A stretch of 64,000 bases of DNA from Qipengyuania pelagi (GCF_009827295.1 NZ_WTYD01000001.1:496001-560000), one strand, 5' to 3'. Shown: positions 26,296-34,874, numbered from the stretch's first letter. A program made the numbers and translations. The notes: generated by a model not told the origin, from the letters alone.

Positions 26296-26973
26296 ATGGA
26301 TTTTTCCGCCGCTTTAGCTTCCGCTTTCGATGCGATCGCCCAGATCGTGCGCGCCGTCCCGCGGTTCGAATTGCTGATGATCGCGCTCGCCGCGATGGTG
26401 GGCGGCTGGATCGGTTCGATGCTGGTGCGCGCCCGCGTGCCCGGTGGGCGGCTGATCCGCACCGCTTCGACCGTGGCGCTGGTGGGCGTGCTGGTGACGG
26501 TGGTGCTGCAATTGTCGCGCATGGACCCGCGCCTCGATATCGCAGTGCCGGAAATCGGCCTGCCCGAACAGGTCGTGGCCGGCGGCGAGACGCGCGTGCC
26601 GCTCTCGCCCGATGGGCATTTCTGGCTTGAGGCGGAGGTGAACGGCGTGCCGGCCAATTTCCTCGTCGATACGGGCGCGACGGTCACGGCGGTCTCGCAG
26701 GGCGTCGCAGAGGCCGCCGGGCTGGAGCCGCGCCGGGGCGGCATTCCGGTCAGGATCACCACGGCAAACGGCCCTATCAACGCGTCGATCGCGAGTGCGG
26801 ATTCGCTGAGTTTCGGCAATGTCGAGGCGCGGGGCATCGATGTGGTGATCGCGCCCAATCTGGGCCGCACCAATGTTTTGGGAATGAACGTGCTGTCGCG
26901 CTTGTCGAGCTGGCGGGTCGAGGACAACACGCTGATCCTCGTGCCCGACGCGGAGGATCGCGGCGGGGCCTGA
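26296..26973 (+). CDS. Membrane-anchored retropepsin-like aspartic protease (clan AA)
   Basis: A 225-residue protein. Two hydrophobic segments near the N-terminus (ELLMIALAAMVGGWIGSML and VALVGVLVTVVLQL) anchor it. A single retropepsin-like domain carries the active-site DTGA at residues 125-128 in NFLVDTGATVTAVSQ. The later LGMNVLSRLSSWRVEDNTLIL is the family's C-terminal signature (TIGR02281-type). Such enzymes act as dimers with one DTGA per subunit. The substrate is unknown. It lies between egtD and a tyrosine phosphatase with gaps of about 50 bases. Confidence 0.85.
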   Translation: MDFSAALASAFDAIAQIVRAVPRFELLMIALAAMVGGWIGSMLVRARVPGGRLIRTASTVALVGVLVTVVLQLSRMDPRLDIAVPEIGLPEQVVAGGETRVPLSPDGHFWLEAEVNGVPANFLVDTGATVTAVSQGVAEAAGLEPRRGGIPVRITTANGPINASIASADSLSFGNVEARGIDVVIAPNLGRTNVLGMNVLSRLSSWRVEDNTLILVPDAEDRGGA

Positions 26974-27022
26974 TAGCCGCGCAGCGCTTGTCCGCGGGGC
27001 TGCGACCTGCCACGCGCGTCTA

Positions 27023-27805
27023 ATGCAGACTCCCGATCCTTTTCTCATCACCGAAGGCATCCACAATTTCCGCGACTTCGGCGGCTGGCCGGGTGCCGAT
27101 GGCAAGACGGTTCGCACCGGCCTGCTGTACCGCTCCGGCCAGCATGTCGAGGCGAGCGACGAGGACCTCGCCGCCATCGCCGCGCTCGACATTCGCACGG
27201 TGATCGATCTGCGCGGGGAGGGTGAGCGGGCGCGCAATCCCTGTCGCCGGGTCGAAGGCTGGAATGGGGAGGTGCTGTTCTACGATGGCGAGACCAGTTC
27301 CAGCCCGCCGCATATGGACATCACGCCCGATACCACCACCGCCGCCTTCGCGCGCGAGCGGATGCTGGCGGTCTATACGCGGATGCCCGTCAACCCGGCG
27401 ATGCAGACCATGTTCGCGCGCTATCTGCGCGCTCTGGTCGAGCGCGAGGGGGCGAGCCTCGTGCATTGTTTCGCGGGCAAGGACCGCACCGGGATCGCGG
27501 CGACGCTGGTCCTGCATATCCTCGGCGTGAGCGAGGCGGACCAGCGCGCCGAATTCCTGCGCACCAATGATGCGCCGACAATCGACGTGCTGCGCCGCCA
27601 GTCCGTGCCGGGGATCGAGGCGCGACTGGGCCGCACGCTAGACGAGGAGGGCATTCGGGCCCTTCTCGAAGTGCATGGCGACTATCTCGACCGCTTCCAC
27701 GAGATCGTCAGCGACAAGCACGGATCGCTCGACGCCTGGCTTGAAGCCGAGATAGGTGTGGACGACGCATTGCGCGAAAGCCTGCGCGAACGCTACCTGG
27801 CGTGA
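27023..27805 (+). CDS. Protein tyrosine/serine phosphatase
   Basis: A 260-residue phosphatase of the DSP/IphP-like tyrosine phosphatase group. The Cys-based P-loop HCFAGKDRTG has its nucleophile at Cys149, and the N-terminal NFRDFGGWPGADGKTVRTG plus LLYRSGQ is the family's opening signature. The catalytic acid is probably upstream in the residue 80-120 region. There is no signal peptide. Possible substrates include phosphotyrosine proteins or phosphoinositides; context gives no clue. Confidence 0.9.
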   Translation: MQTPDPFLITEGIHNFRDFGGWPGADGKTVRTGLLYRSGQHVEASDEDLAAIAALDIRTVIDLRGEGERARNPCRRVEGWNGEVLFYDGETSSSPPHMDITPDTTTAAFARERMLAVYTRMPVNPAMQTMFARYLRALVEREGASLVHCFAGKDRTGIAATLVLHILGVSEADQRAEFLRTNDAPTIDVLRRQSVPGIEARLGRTLDEEGIRALLEVHGDYLDRFHEIVSDKHGSLDAWLEAEIGVDDALRESLRERYLA

Positions 27806-27869
27806 CAAAAGCGGCGCCGCTTCCCATATAGCCGCCCATCCTATTCAAGACTTTCGCACGAGATTTTTC

Positions 27870-28856
27870 ATGGCCACCCATCGCACCAAGCTCCTCATCA
27901 TCGGTTCCGGCCCGGCGGGCTATTCCGCCGCGATCTATGGCGCGCGCGCGATGATGGAGCCGATCGTGGTCCAGGGCCTCCAGCCCGGCGGACAGCTCAC
28001 GATCACCACCGATGTCGAGAATTATCCCGGCTTTCGCGACGTAGTGCAGGGCCCTTGGCTGATGGAAGAGATGAAGGCGCAGGCCGAACATGTCGGCACG
28101 CGGATGATGTGGGACACCATCGTCGAGGTGGATCTCGAAAATGGCTCTCCCTTCCGCGCGGTGGGCGACAGCGGCGATGAATATATCGGCGATGCGATCG
28201 TCATCGCGACCGGCGCGCAGGCGAAATGGCTGGGCGTGCCCGGCGAACAGGAGCTGGGCGGCAAGGGCGTGTCGGCCTGTGCGACCTGCGACGGGTTTTT
28301 CTATCGCGGCAAGAAGGTCGCCGTGATCGGCGGCGGCAACACTGCGGTCGAGGAAGCGCTCTACCTCACCAACCATTCCGACGACGTGACGCTGATCCAC
28401 CGTCGCGACGAATTGCGGGCCGAGAAAATTCTTCAGGACCGCCTGCTCAAGCATCCCAAGATCACCGTCCTCTGGAACAAGGCGGTCGAGAGCTTCGAAG
28501 GCGATCCGCTGGCGGGCGGGCTCACCCACCTCGCGCTGCGGGACACGGTCGATGGCTCGAGCAGCGATTTGAAGGTCGACGGCGCCTTCGTCGCGATCGG
28601 CCATGCCCCTTCGACGGACCTCGTCAAAGGGAAGCTGCCGCTCGACGATGGCGGCTATGTGATCGTTGAGCCGGGCACGCCGCGCACCGAAATCCCCGGC
28701 GTCTTCGCCTGCGGGGACGTGATGGACCACACCTATCGCCAGGCCGTCACCGCGGCGGGCACGGGCTGCATGGCGGCGCTCGACGCCGAACGCTTCCTGG
28801 CCGGGCTCGAGATCGAGCTCGACGGCCATGTTGAAGCGGTCGAAGCGGCGGAGTAG
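27870..28856 (+). CDS. trxB: Thioredoxin-disulfide reductase TrxB
   Basis: A 328-residue flavoenzyme reducing thioredoxin with NADPH. The FAD-binding GSGPAGYSAAIYGARA is at the N-terminus. The redox-active CATC is at residues 137-140 (VSACATCDGFF). The NADPH-binding GGGNTAVEEALYL follows, and the C-terminal FAD site is GVFACGDVMDHTYRQAVTAA. The ATG at 27870 gives the family's start; the frame's upstream extension overlaps the phosphatase gene. The stop is 3 bases from a convergent MAPEG gene. Confidence 0.95.
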   Translation: MATHRTKLLIIGSGPAGYSAAIYGARAMMEPIVVQGLQPGGQLTITTDVENYPGFRDVVQGPWLMEEMKAQAEHVGTRMMWDTIVEVDLENGSPFRAVGDSGDEYIGDAIVIATGAQAKWLGVPGEQELGGKGVSACATCDGFFYRGKKVAVIGGGNTAVEEALYLTNHSDDVTLIHRRDELRAEKILQDRLLKHPKITVLWNKAVESFEGDPLAGGLTHLALRDTVDGSSSDLKVDGAFVAIGHAPSTDLVKGKLPLDDGGYVIVEPGTPRTEIPGVFACGDVMDHTYRQAVTAAGTGCMAALDAERFLAGLEIELDGHVEAVEAAE

Positions 28857-28859
28857 CTT

Positions 28860-29303
28860 TTAGAGCAGCGTTGGGTCCGTGAACAGCGTCAGCGCCACTG
28901 CGCGCCAGGCGAGGCAGATCAGCGCCAGCGTCGAGAGCAGGAACAGCAGGAACCGCACCGACACGATATTCACGGTCGCCTGCCAGATCGAATGGACGAT
29001 CCGGATCGCGACATAAATCCAGGCGAACACCGGATCGAGCGCGCCGGGGCCCATGATCGCGATGATGACCACGGCGGCGTAGAACAGCGTCGGCTGTTCC
29101 ATCAGATGCGCGTAATTATGCGCCTTCCAGTTGATCCGATCGGGGATGACGCCTTCGAGATCCTGGCCGCGCCCGCCCGGCTTCGCGCCTTTCAGACCGC
29201 CGCCTTTCGCCATGGCGGGGAGGCGAGTGAACGCCATCCAGAACAGCATCACGATCGACCAGGCGACCAGCACGGCGGCGGGTGCGAGCATTTGGGCCTG
29301 CAT
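28860..29303 (-). CDS. MAPEG family membrane protein
   Basis: A 147-residue integral membrane protein with four likely helices (LAPAAVLVAWSIVMLFWMAF, LFYAAVVIIAIMGPGALDP, FAWIYVAIRIVHSIWQ, FLLFLLSTLALICLAW). The loop HLMEQPTLFYA matches the MAPEG family, which includes glutathione-using enzymes in eukaryotes; bacterial members of this kind are uncharacterised. It is convergent with trxB. Upstream of its start lies a family 1 palindromic repeat. Confidence 0.82.
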   Translation of the reverse strand: MQAQMLAPAAVLVAWSIVMLFWMAFTRLPAMAKGGGLKGAKPGGRGQDLEGVIPDRINWKAHNYAHLMEQPTLFYAAVVIIAIMGPGALDPVFAWIYVAIRIVHSIWQATVNIVSVRFLLFLLSTLALICLAWRAVALTLFTDPTLL

Positions 29304-29407
29304 TATATTCTCTCCCTGTTGCGCGCGAACCTAGGGCCGCGCGAAACGCTGTCAAATCCTAACGACGCGAGCGCCATGCCTTCTCTAGGAAATTGCACCT
29401 GCTCGCC

Positions 29408-29493
29408 CTGGATTGCTTCGCTGCGCTCGCAATGACGAGAAAGGCGGTCTTAGTCTTCGTCATTGCGAGCGGCGCAGCCGCGCGGCAATCCAG
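29408..29493. repeat. Palindromic intergenic repeat, family 1 (copy B)
   Basis: Inverted arms CTGGATTGCTTCGCTGCGCT...AATGACGA (from 29408) and CGTCATTGCGAG...GGCAATCCAG (to 29493). It has the same ends as the copies at 7694 and 60865. It lies between the MAPEG gene and the dehydratase gene, ending 8 bases from the dehydratase stop, so it may also shape that transcript's 3' end. Confidence 0.85.
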
Positions 29494-29501
29494 GAGTGTT
29501 C

Positions 29502-30482
29502 TTACTGACCAATCAGCGTCTCGGCGAACCGCGCCGGGTCGCAATTGCCGCCCGTCACCATGATCACCGTGTCTTCGGTGAGCGGAACCTTCCCCGCGAG
29601 CGCTGCAGCCAAGGCCGCCGCGCCGCCCGGTTCCACGACGAGATTGCAGTGGGAGAAGGCGAAGCGCTGCGCTGTGCGGATTTCGGCATCGGTCACCGTC
29701 ACGCCCGGTTCGGCGCGATCCTTCAGCACCGCGAGATTGATCGGTTTCGTCGCATCGGGCTGGAGTGCATCGCAGATCGTCGTCGGCGGATCGTCAGTCA
29801 CGCGCACGATTTCCCCTGCTTCGAGAGCTTGCCCGACCATGTCCCAGCCATGCGGTTCGACCACATGGATCGCGCTGTCGGGGCAGGCGAGCGACAGTCC
29901 CGCCGCCAGCCCTCCGCCGCCGCAGCAGACCAGGATGCGGTCCGGCGCGCGCCCAAGCTGCGCCGCGATCTCCACACCCGCGCTGCCCTGTCCTTCGATC
30001 ACCCAGCTGTCGCCGAAGGCATGGACCAGGGTGGCGCCGCTTTCGGCGACCAGCGCGGCGGCGACCTCGTCCCGGTCCTCGCCCGGCCGTTCGTAGAGCA
30101 CGATCTCCGCACCCAAGGCCCGTGTCGCGTCGAGCTTCACCTGCGGGGCGTTGCGCGGCATCACGATCCTCGCCCCGATCTCGAGCCTGCGCGCCGCCCA
30201 GGCGACCCCCTGCGCATGATTGCCGCTCGACACGGCCACGACGCCGCGCGTCTTTTCCTCATCGGAAAGATTGACGAGCCGCCACCAGCCGCCCCTGATC
30301 TTGAAGGCGCCGATCGGCTGGAGGCTCTCGGCCTTGATATGGCAGCGCGTGCCCGAAATCTCGACGGGAAGCAGCGGCGTCGGCGGGAGAATTTCCGCGA
30401 TCGATCGCGCAGCGGCGAGGACGCCTACGCGGGTCGGCATACGGTCTGGCTGGTGGCTGGGGCGCGGTTCGGATTGGATCAT
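29502..30482 (-). CDS. Threonine/serine dehydratase-like PLP enzyme
   Basis: A 326-residue fold type II PLP enzyme. The PLP Lys is in IGAFKIRGG (about residue 61), the substrate loop is SSGNHAQGVAWAA, and the Gly-rich phosphate cup is CCGGGGLAAG. It matches the catabolic threonine dehydratase/serine racemase-like group without an ACT domain. The most upstream ATG is at 30482; an ATG at 30440 (MPTRVG) is an alternative. It is divergent from the carboxynorspermidine dehydrogenase gene, with 61 bases between starts. The substrate (Thr, Ser or a hydroxy amino acid) is undecided. Confidence 0.85.
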   Translation of the reverse strand: MIQSEPRPSHQPDRMPTRVGVLAAARSIAEILPPTPLLPVEISGTRCHIKAESLQPIGAFKIRGGWWRLVNLSDEEKTRGVVAVSSGNHAQGVAWAARRLEIGARIVMPRNAPQVKLDATRALGAEIVLYERPGEDRDEVAAALVAESGATLVHAFGDSWVIEGQGSAGVEIAAQLGRAPDRILVCCGGGGLAAGLSLACPDSAIHVVEPHGWDMVGQALEAGEIVRVTDDPPTTICDALQPDATKPINLAVLKDRAEPGVTVTDAEIRTAQRFAFSHCNLVVEPGGAAALAAALAGKVPLTEDTVIMVTGGNCDPARFAETLIGQ

Positions 30483-30543
30483 TTGGCGGACCTAGCGCAT
30501 TTCGCTAGGGAACCGGCAAGATTCGAATTCGGAGAAGCAAGTT

Positions 30544-31755
30544 ATGTCGAAAGTCCTGGTAATCGGCGCGGGCGGCGTCAGCAGCGTGTGCGTCCACAAG
30601 ATGGCGATGAACAAGGATATTTTCCCCGATATCCACCTCGCCAGCCGCACCAAATCGAAATGCGACGCCATCGCGAAGAGCGTGAAGGAGCGCACCGGCG
30701 TCGACATCGCGACCTACGAGATCGACGCCGAGGAAGTTCCCGCGATGGTAAATCTGATCCGCAAGATCGAGCCGAGCCTCGTCGTCAATCTCGCGCTCCC
30801 CTATCAGGATCTGCCGATCATGGACGCCTGCCTCGAAGCGGGCGTCGATTACCTCGATACCGCCAATTACGAGCCCAAGGACGAGGCCAAGTTCGAATAT
30901 CACTGGCAATGGGCCTATCACGACCGTTTCAAGGAAGCGGGGCTGATGGCGTTGCTCGGCTCCGGTTTCGATCCGGGCGTCACCAGCGTCTTCACCATGT
31001 GGCTCAAGAAACACAAGCTGAAGACCATCCGCCAGCTCGACATTCTCGACTGCAACGGCGGCGATCATGGTCAGGCTTTCGCCACCAATTTCAACCCCGA
31101 AATCAACATCCGCGAAGTGACCGCGCCCGCGCGCCACTGGGAGAACGGCGAGTTCGTCGAAACGCCCGCGATGGCCAAGAAGGTCGAATTCGACTTCGAA
31201 GCCGTCGGCAAGAAGAACATGTACATGATGTATCACGAGGAGCTGGAAAGCCTCGCCAAGTTCAACCCGGAGCTGGAGCGCGCGCGGTTCTGGATGACGT
31301 TCGGGGATGAATACATCAAGCACCTGACCGTGCTTCAGAATGTCGGCATGACCCGGATCGATCCGGTCAAGTATCAGGGCAAGGAGATCATCCCGCTCCA
31401 GTTCCTCGCCGCCGTCTTGCCCAAGCCGGAAACGCTGGGCGAAACGACCAAGGGCAACACCAATATCGGCGTCATCGCGACCGGCGAGGCGCTGGACGGT
31501 TCGGGCGAGAAGACGTTCTATATCAACAATATCTGCTCGCACGAGGCAGCCTACGAGGAGACGGGCAACCAGGCGGTCAGCTACACCACCGGCGTGCCCG
31601 CCATGATCGGATCGGCCATGATGGTCACCGGCAAGTGGGACGGGGACGGCGTATTCAACATGGAACAGCTGGACCCCGATCCCTTCATGGACATGCTCAA
31701 CGACCACGGCCTCCCCTGGCAGGTGAAAGAGCTGGACGGGCCGGTGGACTTCTAG
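30544..31755 (+). CDS. Carboxynorspermidine dehydrogenase (saccharopine dehydrogenase-like)
   Basis: A 403-residue oxidoreductase. The N-terminal Rossmann motif VLVIGAGGVSSVCVHK and the saccharopine-reductase pattern (LVVNLALPYQDLPIMDACLE, then GVDYLDTANYE, LGSGFDPGVTSVFTMW) identify it. Enzymes of this type reductively condense putrescine or diaminopropane with aspartate semialdehyde to carboxyspermidine or carboxynorspermidine. The presence of nspC and an ornithine decarboxylase downstream supports this over lysine metabolism. GGAGA precedes the ATG. A 468-bp inverted-repeat unit begins 9 bases after its stop. Confidence 0.88.
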   Translation: MSKVLVIGAGGVSSVCVHKMAMNKDIFPDIHLASRTKSKCDAIAKSVKERTGVDIATYEIDAEEVPAMVNLIRKIEPSLVVNLALPYQDLPIMDACLEAGVDYLDTANYEPKDEAKFEYHWQWAYHDRFKEAGLMALLGSGFDPGVTSVFTMWLKKHKLKTIRQLDILDCNGGDHGQAFATNFNPEINIREVTAPARHWENGEFVETPAMAKKVEFDFEAVGKKNMYMMYHEELESLAKFNPELERARFWMTFGDEYIKHLTVLQNVGMTRIDPVKYQGKEIIPLQFLAAVLPKPETLGETTKGNTNIGVIATGEALDGSGEKTFYINNICSHEAAYEETGNQAVSYTTGVPAMIGSAMMVTGKWDGDGVFNMEQLDPDPFMDMLNDHGLPWQVKELDGPVDF

Positions 31756-31764
31756 TCGATTCGG

Positions 31765-32232
31765 TTCACGCGAAGCCGCGAAGACACGAAGATGATCGAT
31801 CACAATCGGCTGGAGGAAATCACCCGCATCGTGGTCGATTGCGGATACCACCTGCATCGCGACCTGGGGCCGGGATTACTGGAAACGGCATATGAGGTGC
31901 TTCTAACCGGCCTTCTCCAAAAGCGCGGCTTGCATGTTCGACGGCAGGTTGCCGTTCCGATCAAGTATGATGGCGTTGTCGTAGACAACGCGTTCAGGAT
32001 CGACTTGCTGGTGGAGGATATGCTTCCGTTAGAATTGAAATCGACCGAGCGCGTTTCTCCAATTCATGCGAAGCAGCTTCTGACCTATCTGCGCCTGATG
32101 AACCTGCCGCTCGGACTGCTCATGAATTTCGGGCAGGGAACCATGAAGGAGGGCTTGAAGCGCGTCGTGAACGATTATGACGGAGATTTCCGCCAGCGAT
32201 GATGGCTTTGCGTCTTCGCGGCTTCGCGTGAA
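31765..32232. mobile_element. GxxExxY cassette bounded by 21-bp perfect inverted repeats
   Basis: The left arm at 31765-31785 (begins TTCACGCGAAGCC) and the right arm at 32212-32232 (ends GGCTTCGCGTGAA) are exact reverse complements over 21 bases. Between them is one small gene. The unit lies between two genes of one pathway, 9 bases after one stop and 25 bases before the next start. No target-site duplication is evident. Calling it mobile is inference; the repeats and the single cargo gene are seen directly. Confidence 0.6.
31792..32202 (+). CDS. GxxExxY protein
   Basis: A 136-residue protein of the GxxExxY family, whose signature is in GPGLLETAYEVLL. Further conserved parts are GVVVDNAFRIDLLVED and LPLELKSTERVSPIHAKQLL. 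The E-x-K within LELKST recalls PD-(D/E)XK nuclease folds, which is inference. The family's function is unknown. Composition is visibly less GC-rich than the neighbours, with codons such as TTA, CTT and AAA. It lies wholly inside a 21-bp inverted repeat pair. The ATG follows the left arm by 6 bases with only a weak ribosome site. Confidence 0.85.
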   Translation: MIDHNRLEEITRIVVDCGYHLHRDLGPGLLETAYEVLLTGLLQKRGLHVRRQVAVPIKYDGVVVDNAFRIDLLVEDMLPLELKSTERVSPIHAKQLLTYLRLMNLPLGLLMNFGQGTMKEGLKRVVNDYDGDFRQR

Positions 32233-32257
32233 TCAAAACAAAGGCACCAGAAACATT

Positions 32258-33430
32258 ATGGAAACCAAAGCCGGCGATCCGGGCGCTTTTGCTCATTTCG
32301 ACCTTTCGCGCGTCGACAGTCCTGCCTTCGTTGTGGATGCCGCCAAGCTGCGCGCCAATTGTCAGGTGCTGGCCGATATTCGCGACGCGGCGGACATCAA
32401 GATGCTGTCCGCGCTCAAGGCTTTCAGCATGTTCTCCGCCGCGCCGATCATCGGGGAATATCTCGACGGTGTCTGCACCTCCGGCCTTTACGAAGCGCGG
32501 CTGGCGAGCGAGTTCTACGATGGCGAGATCAGCACCTATTGTGCGGCCTACAAGCCCGAAGATCTCGACGAGGTCGTCCGCCTGTCCGACCACGTCATTT
32601 TCAATTCCCCGCAGCAGATCGAGCGGGCCGCGCTGATCCTCGAAAACGCGCGTGCCTCGGGGCAGAGTTTCGATGTCGGCCTGCGCCTCAACCCGCAGGT
32701 CCCGACCGGCGAGGTGCCGCGCTACGATCCATCGAGCCCCGGCAGCCGGTTGGGCTTCCCCATCGACCAGCTGACGCCCGAGATAATGGAAGGGATCGAC
32801 GGCATCCATTTCCACAATCTGTGCGAACAGGATTTCGAGCCTTTGCATCACACCTGGGACAAGGTGTTCGACGCGATCGAGCCGTGGTTCGGGCAGCTGA
32901 AATGGATCAATATGGGCGGCGGCCACCATATCACCCGCGCCGACTATCAGCGCGAGGAGCTGATCGAATTCCTGAAGGATGCGAAGGAGGATTCGGGCGC
33001 GGAGATCTATCTCGAACCGGGCGAGGCGGTCGCGCTCGATGCGGGCATCCTGGTCGGCACCATTCTCGATACCGGCACCAATGAAGTGCCCTTCGCCATC
33101 CTCGACGTATCGGCGACCTGCCATATGCCCGACGTGATCGAGGCGCCCTATCGCCCGGCCATGCTGGGCGAACAGCCGGGCGACCAGCCGGTAAGGCTGG
33201 GCGGTCCATCCTGTCTGGCGGGCGATGTGATCGGCGATTACAGCCTGCCCGTTCCCAGCGAGCCGGGTCAGCGCGTCGCTTTCCTCGACCAGGCGCATTA
33301 TTCCATGGTCAAGACCAACACCTTCAACGGGGTCCCGCTGCCGTCGATCTGGCTGTGGGACAGCGAGAGCGACCAGCTCGAATGCGTGCGCGAATTCGGG
33401 TACGAGGAGTTTCGCAACCGGCTTTCCTGA
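32258..33430 (+). CDS. nspC: Carboxynorspermidine decarboxylase NspC
   Basis: A 390-residue fold type III (alanine racemase-like) PLP decarboxylase, forming spermidine or norspermidine from the carboxylated precursor. The PLP Lys is in MLSALKAFSMF. Signatures include SPGSRLGFPI, GIHFHNLCEQ, NMGGGHHIT and YLEPGEAVALDAG. I chose the ATG at 32258. The frame is open back to 32177, but that would translate through the right arm of the inverted-repeat unit and overlap GxxExxY. It was probably co-transcribed with the dehydrogenase before the insertion. Confidence 0.92.
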   Translation: METKAGDPGAFAHFDLSRVDSPAFVVDAAKLRANCQVLADIRDAADIKMLSALKAFSMFSAAPIIGEYLDGVCTSGLYEARLASEFYDGEISTYCAAYKPEDLDEVVRLSDHVIFNSPQQIERAALILENARASGQSFDVGLRLNPQVPTGEVPRYDPSSPGSRLGFPIDQLTPEIMEGIDGIHFHNLCEQDFEPLHHTWDKVFDAIEPWFGQLKWINMGGGHHITRADYQREELIEFLKDAKEDSGAEIYLEPGEAVALDAGILVGTILDTGTNEVPFAILDVSATCHMPDVIEAPYRPAMLGEQPGDQPVRLGGPSCLAGDVIGDYSLPVPSEPGQRVAFLDQAHYSMVKTNTFNGVPLPSIWLWDSESDQLECVREFGYEEFRNRLS

Positions 33431-33613
33431 CGCCTGTTCCGGGCGGCGATCGCTGCGCGAACGGCCCACCGCATCTCAGCATCGCCGCATCCGTCCCAAC
33501 CTTGCGCCGAACCGTTGGGGTATTCACTTGCGTTTCATGATCCAGCCTATATACGCGCCGCTCCCGCTGCCCCAAGGACCCTTCCTAACCGCAAGGCAGC
33601 TTGTCGTTTCATG

Positions 33614-33636
33614 GCCCGAAAGGGCTGTTTAGGGGG
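33614..33636 (+). promoter_or_regulatory. Leader hairpin and strong Shine-Dalgarno of ornithine decarboxylase
   Basis: GCCCGAAAGGGC (33614-33625) forms a 4-bp stem closed by a GAAA tetraloop, 5 bases before AGGGGG (33631-33636). This purine run is 9 bases from a TTG at 33646 and decides that start. The hairpin is close enough to affect ribosome access. The 215-base gap to nspC is the longest untranslated leader in the polyamine cluster. Confidence 0.5.
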
Positions 33637-33645
33637 TCCCTTGAA

Positions 33646-34848
33646 TTGCAGCATTTCCCTGACGCCAAGGCCGTAGTTCGCGCCCTTTCGCCGGACGAGC
33701 CCGTCATTCTGAACCGCCCCCACGCTGCGGCGCGCGCGGCGCGGTTCTTCGTCGAGAAATTTCCCGGCAAGTCGCTCTATGCGGTCAAGGCCAATCCCTC
33801 GCCCGACCTGATCCGCGTGCTGTGGGAAAGCGGGGTGACGCATTACGACGTCGCCTCGATCACCGAAGTGCGGCTCGTGCGCGGCTTGCTGCCCGATGCC
33901 ACGCTGTGCTTCATGCACCCGATCAAGGCCCCCGGCGCGATCCGTGAGGCGTATTTCGATCACGGCGTGCGCACGTTCAGCCTCGATTCGTCTGAAGAGC
34001 TGGCAAAGATCGTCGAAGCGACCCGCGGTGATGACGGCGTGGCCGCGCGCGATCTGCGCTTGTGCATCCGCCTGCGCGTCTCGAGCGAATATTCCGAACT
34101 CTCGCTCGCATCGAAATTCGGCTGCGACCTGACCGAGGCGCCGTTGCTGTTGCGCGAGGCGCGCCAATATGCCGACTGGCTGGGCGTGTGTTTCCATGTC
34201 GGCAGCCAGGCGATGACACCCTTCGCCTTCGTTCAGGCGCTGGACCGCACCCGCGCGGCGATCGCCGAAGCGTCGGTCGTGATCGACATGGTCGATGTCG
34301 GCGGCGGCTTTCCGAGCGTCTATCCCGGCCTCGAACCGCCGCCGCTCGAAGATTATTTCGCGCTGATCCACCAGCATTTCTACGCGCTGCCGATCGCCTA
34401 CAATGCCGAATTGTGGTGCGAGCCCGGTCGCGCGCTATGCGCAGAATACAGCAGCCTGATCGTGCGCGTAGAGAAGCGCCGGGGCGAGGAGCTCTACATC
34501 AATGACGGCGCCTATGGCGCGTTGTTCGATGCCGCGCATGTGGCGTGGAAATTCCCCGTCCGCGCGCTCGAGGACGATCTCATCAACCCGGACATGGACT
34601 TCGCCTTCTACGGGCCGACCTGCGACGATGCGGACTATATGCAGGGCCCCTTCGTCCTGCCGTCCGACATCCAGGCGGGCGACTATATCGAGATCGGGAT
34701 GCTCGGCGCATACGGCGCCGCGATGAAGACCGACTTCAACGGCTTCGGCGCGACCCGCCATGTGATTGTGGAGGACGAGCCGATGGCCAGCCTCTACGAC
34801 GGCAGCCGCGCCCGCGTGGCGAGCGATAACGTGGTGAGCTTGCGGTAG
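33646..34848 (+). CDS. Ornithine decarboxylase (type III PLP fold)
   Basis: A 400-residue alanine racemase-fold decarboxylase. The PLP Lys is in SLYAVKANPSPDL, with VCFHVGSQAM, DVGGGFPSVYPG, CEPGRALCAE and the C-terminal substrate Cys/Asp region GPTCDDADYM. It belongs to the eukaryotic-like ODC group common in alphaproteobacteria and makes putrescine, which feeds the carboxyspermidine route encoded just upstream. The start is a TTG at 33646 supported by AGGGGG 9 bases before it; a farther TTG at 33601 has no such site. Lysine or ornithine preference cannot be read safely. Confidence 0.9.
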   Translation: MQHFPDAKAVVRALSPDEPVILNRPHAAARAARFFVEKFPGKSLYAVKANPSPDLIRVLWESGVTHYDVASITEVRLVRGLLPDATLCFMHPIKAPGAIREAYFDHGVRTFSLDSSEELAKIVEATRGDDGVAARDLRLCIRLRVSSEYSELSLASKFGCDLTEAPLLLREARQYADWLGVCFHVGSQAMTPFAFVQALDRTRAAIAEASVVIDMVDVGGGFPSVYPGLEPPPLEDYFALIHQHFYALPIAYNAELWCEPGRALCAEYSSLIVRVEKRRGEELYINDGAYGALFDAAHVAWKFPVRALEDDLINPDMDFAFYGPTCDDADYMQGPFVLPSDIQAGDYIEIGMLGAYGAAMKTDFNGFGATRHVIVEDEPMASLYDGSRARVASDNVVSLR

Positions 34849-34874
34849 CGCGTGCAGCGCGGCAAAGTCGCGCT

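Noticed and set aside
29463-31310. A 615-codon frame running across the repeat, opposite the dehydratase gene and into the carboxynorspermidine dehydrogenase gene
   Set aside because: It crosses a palindromic repeat, two recognised genes and their divergent start region, and has no family signature.
32177-32257. Upstream extension of nspC to 32177
   Set aside because: The extra 27 codons translate the right arm of the inverted-repeat unit and the tail of the GxxExxY gene; the ATG at 32258 gives a normal N-terminus.
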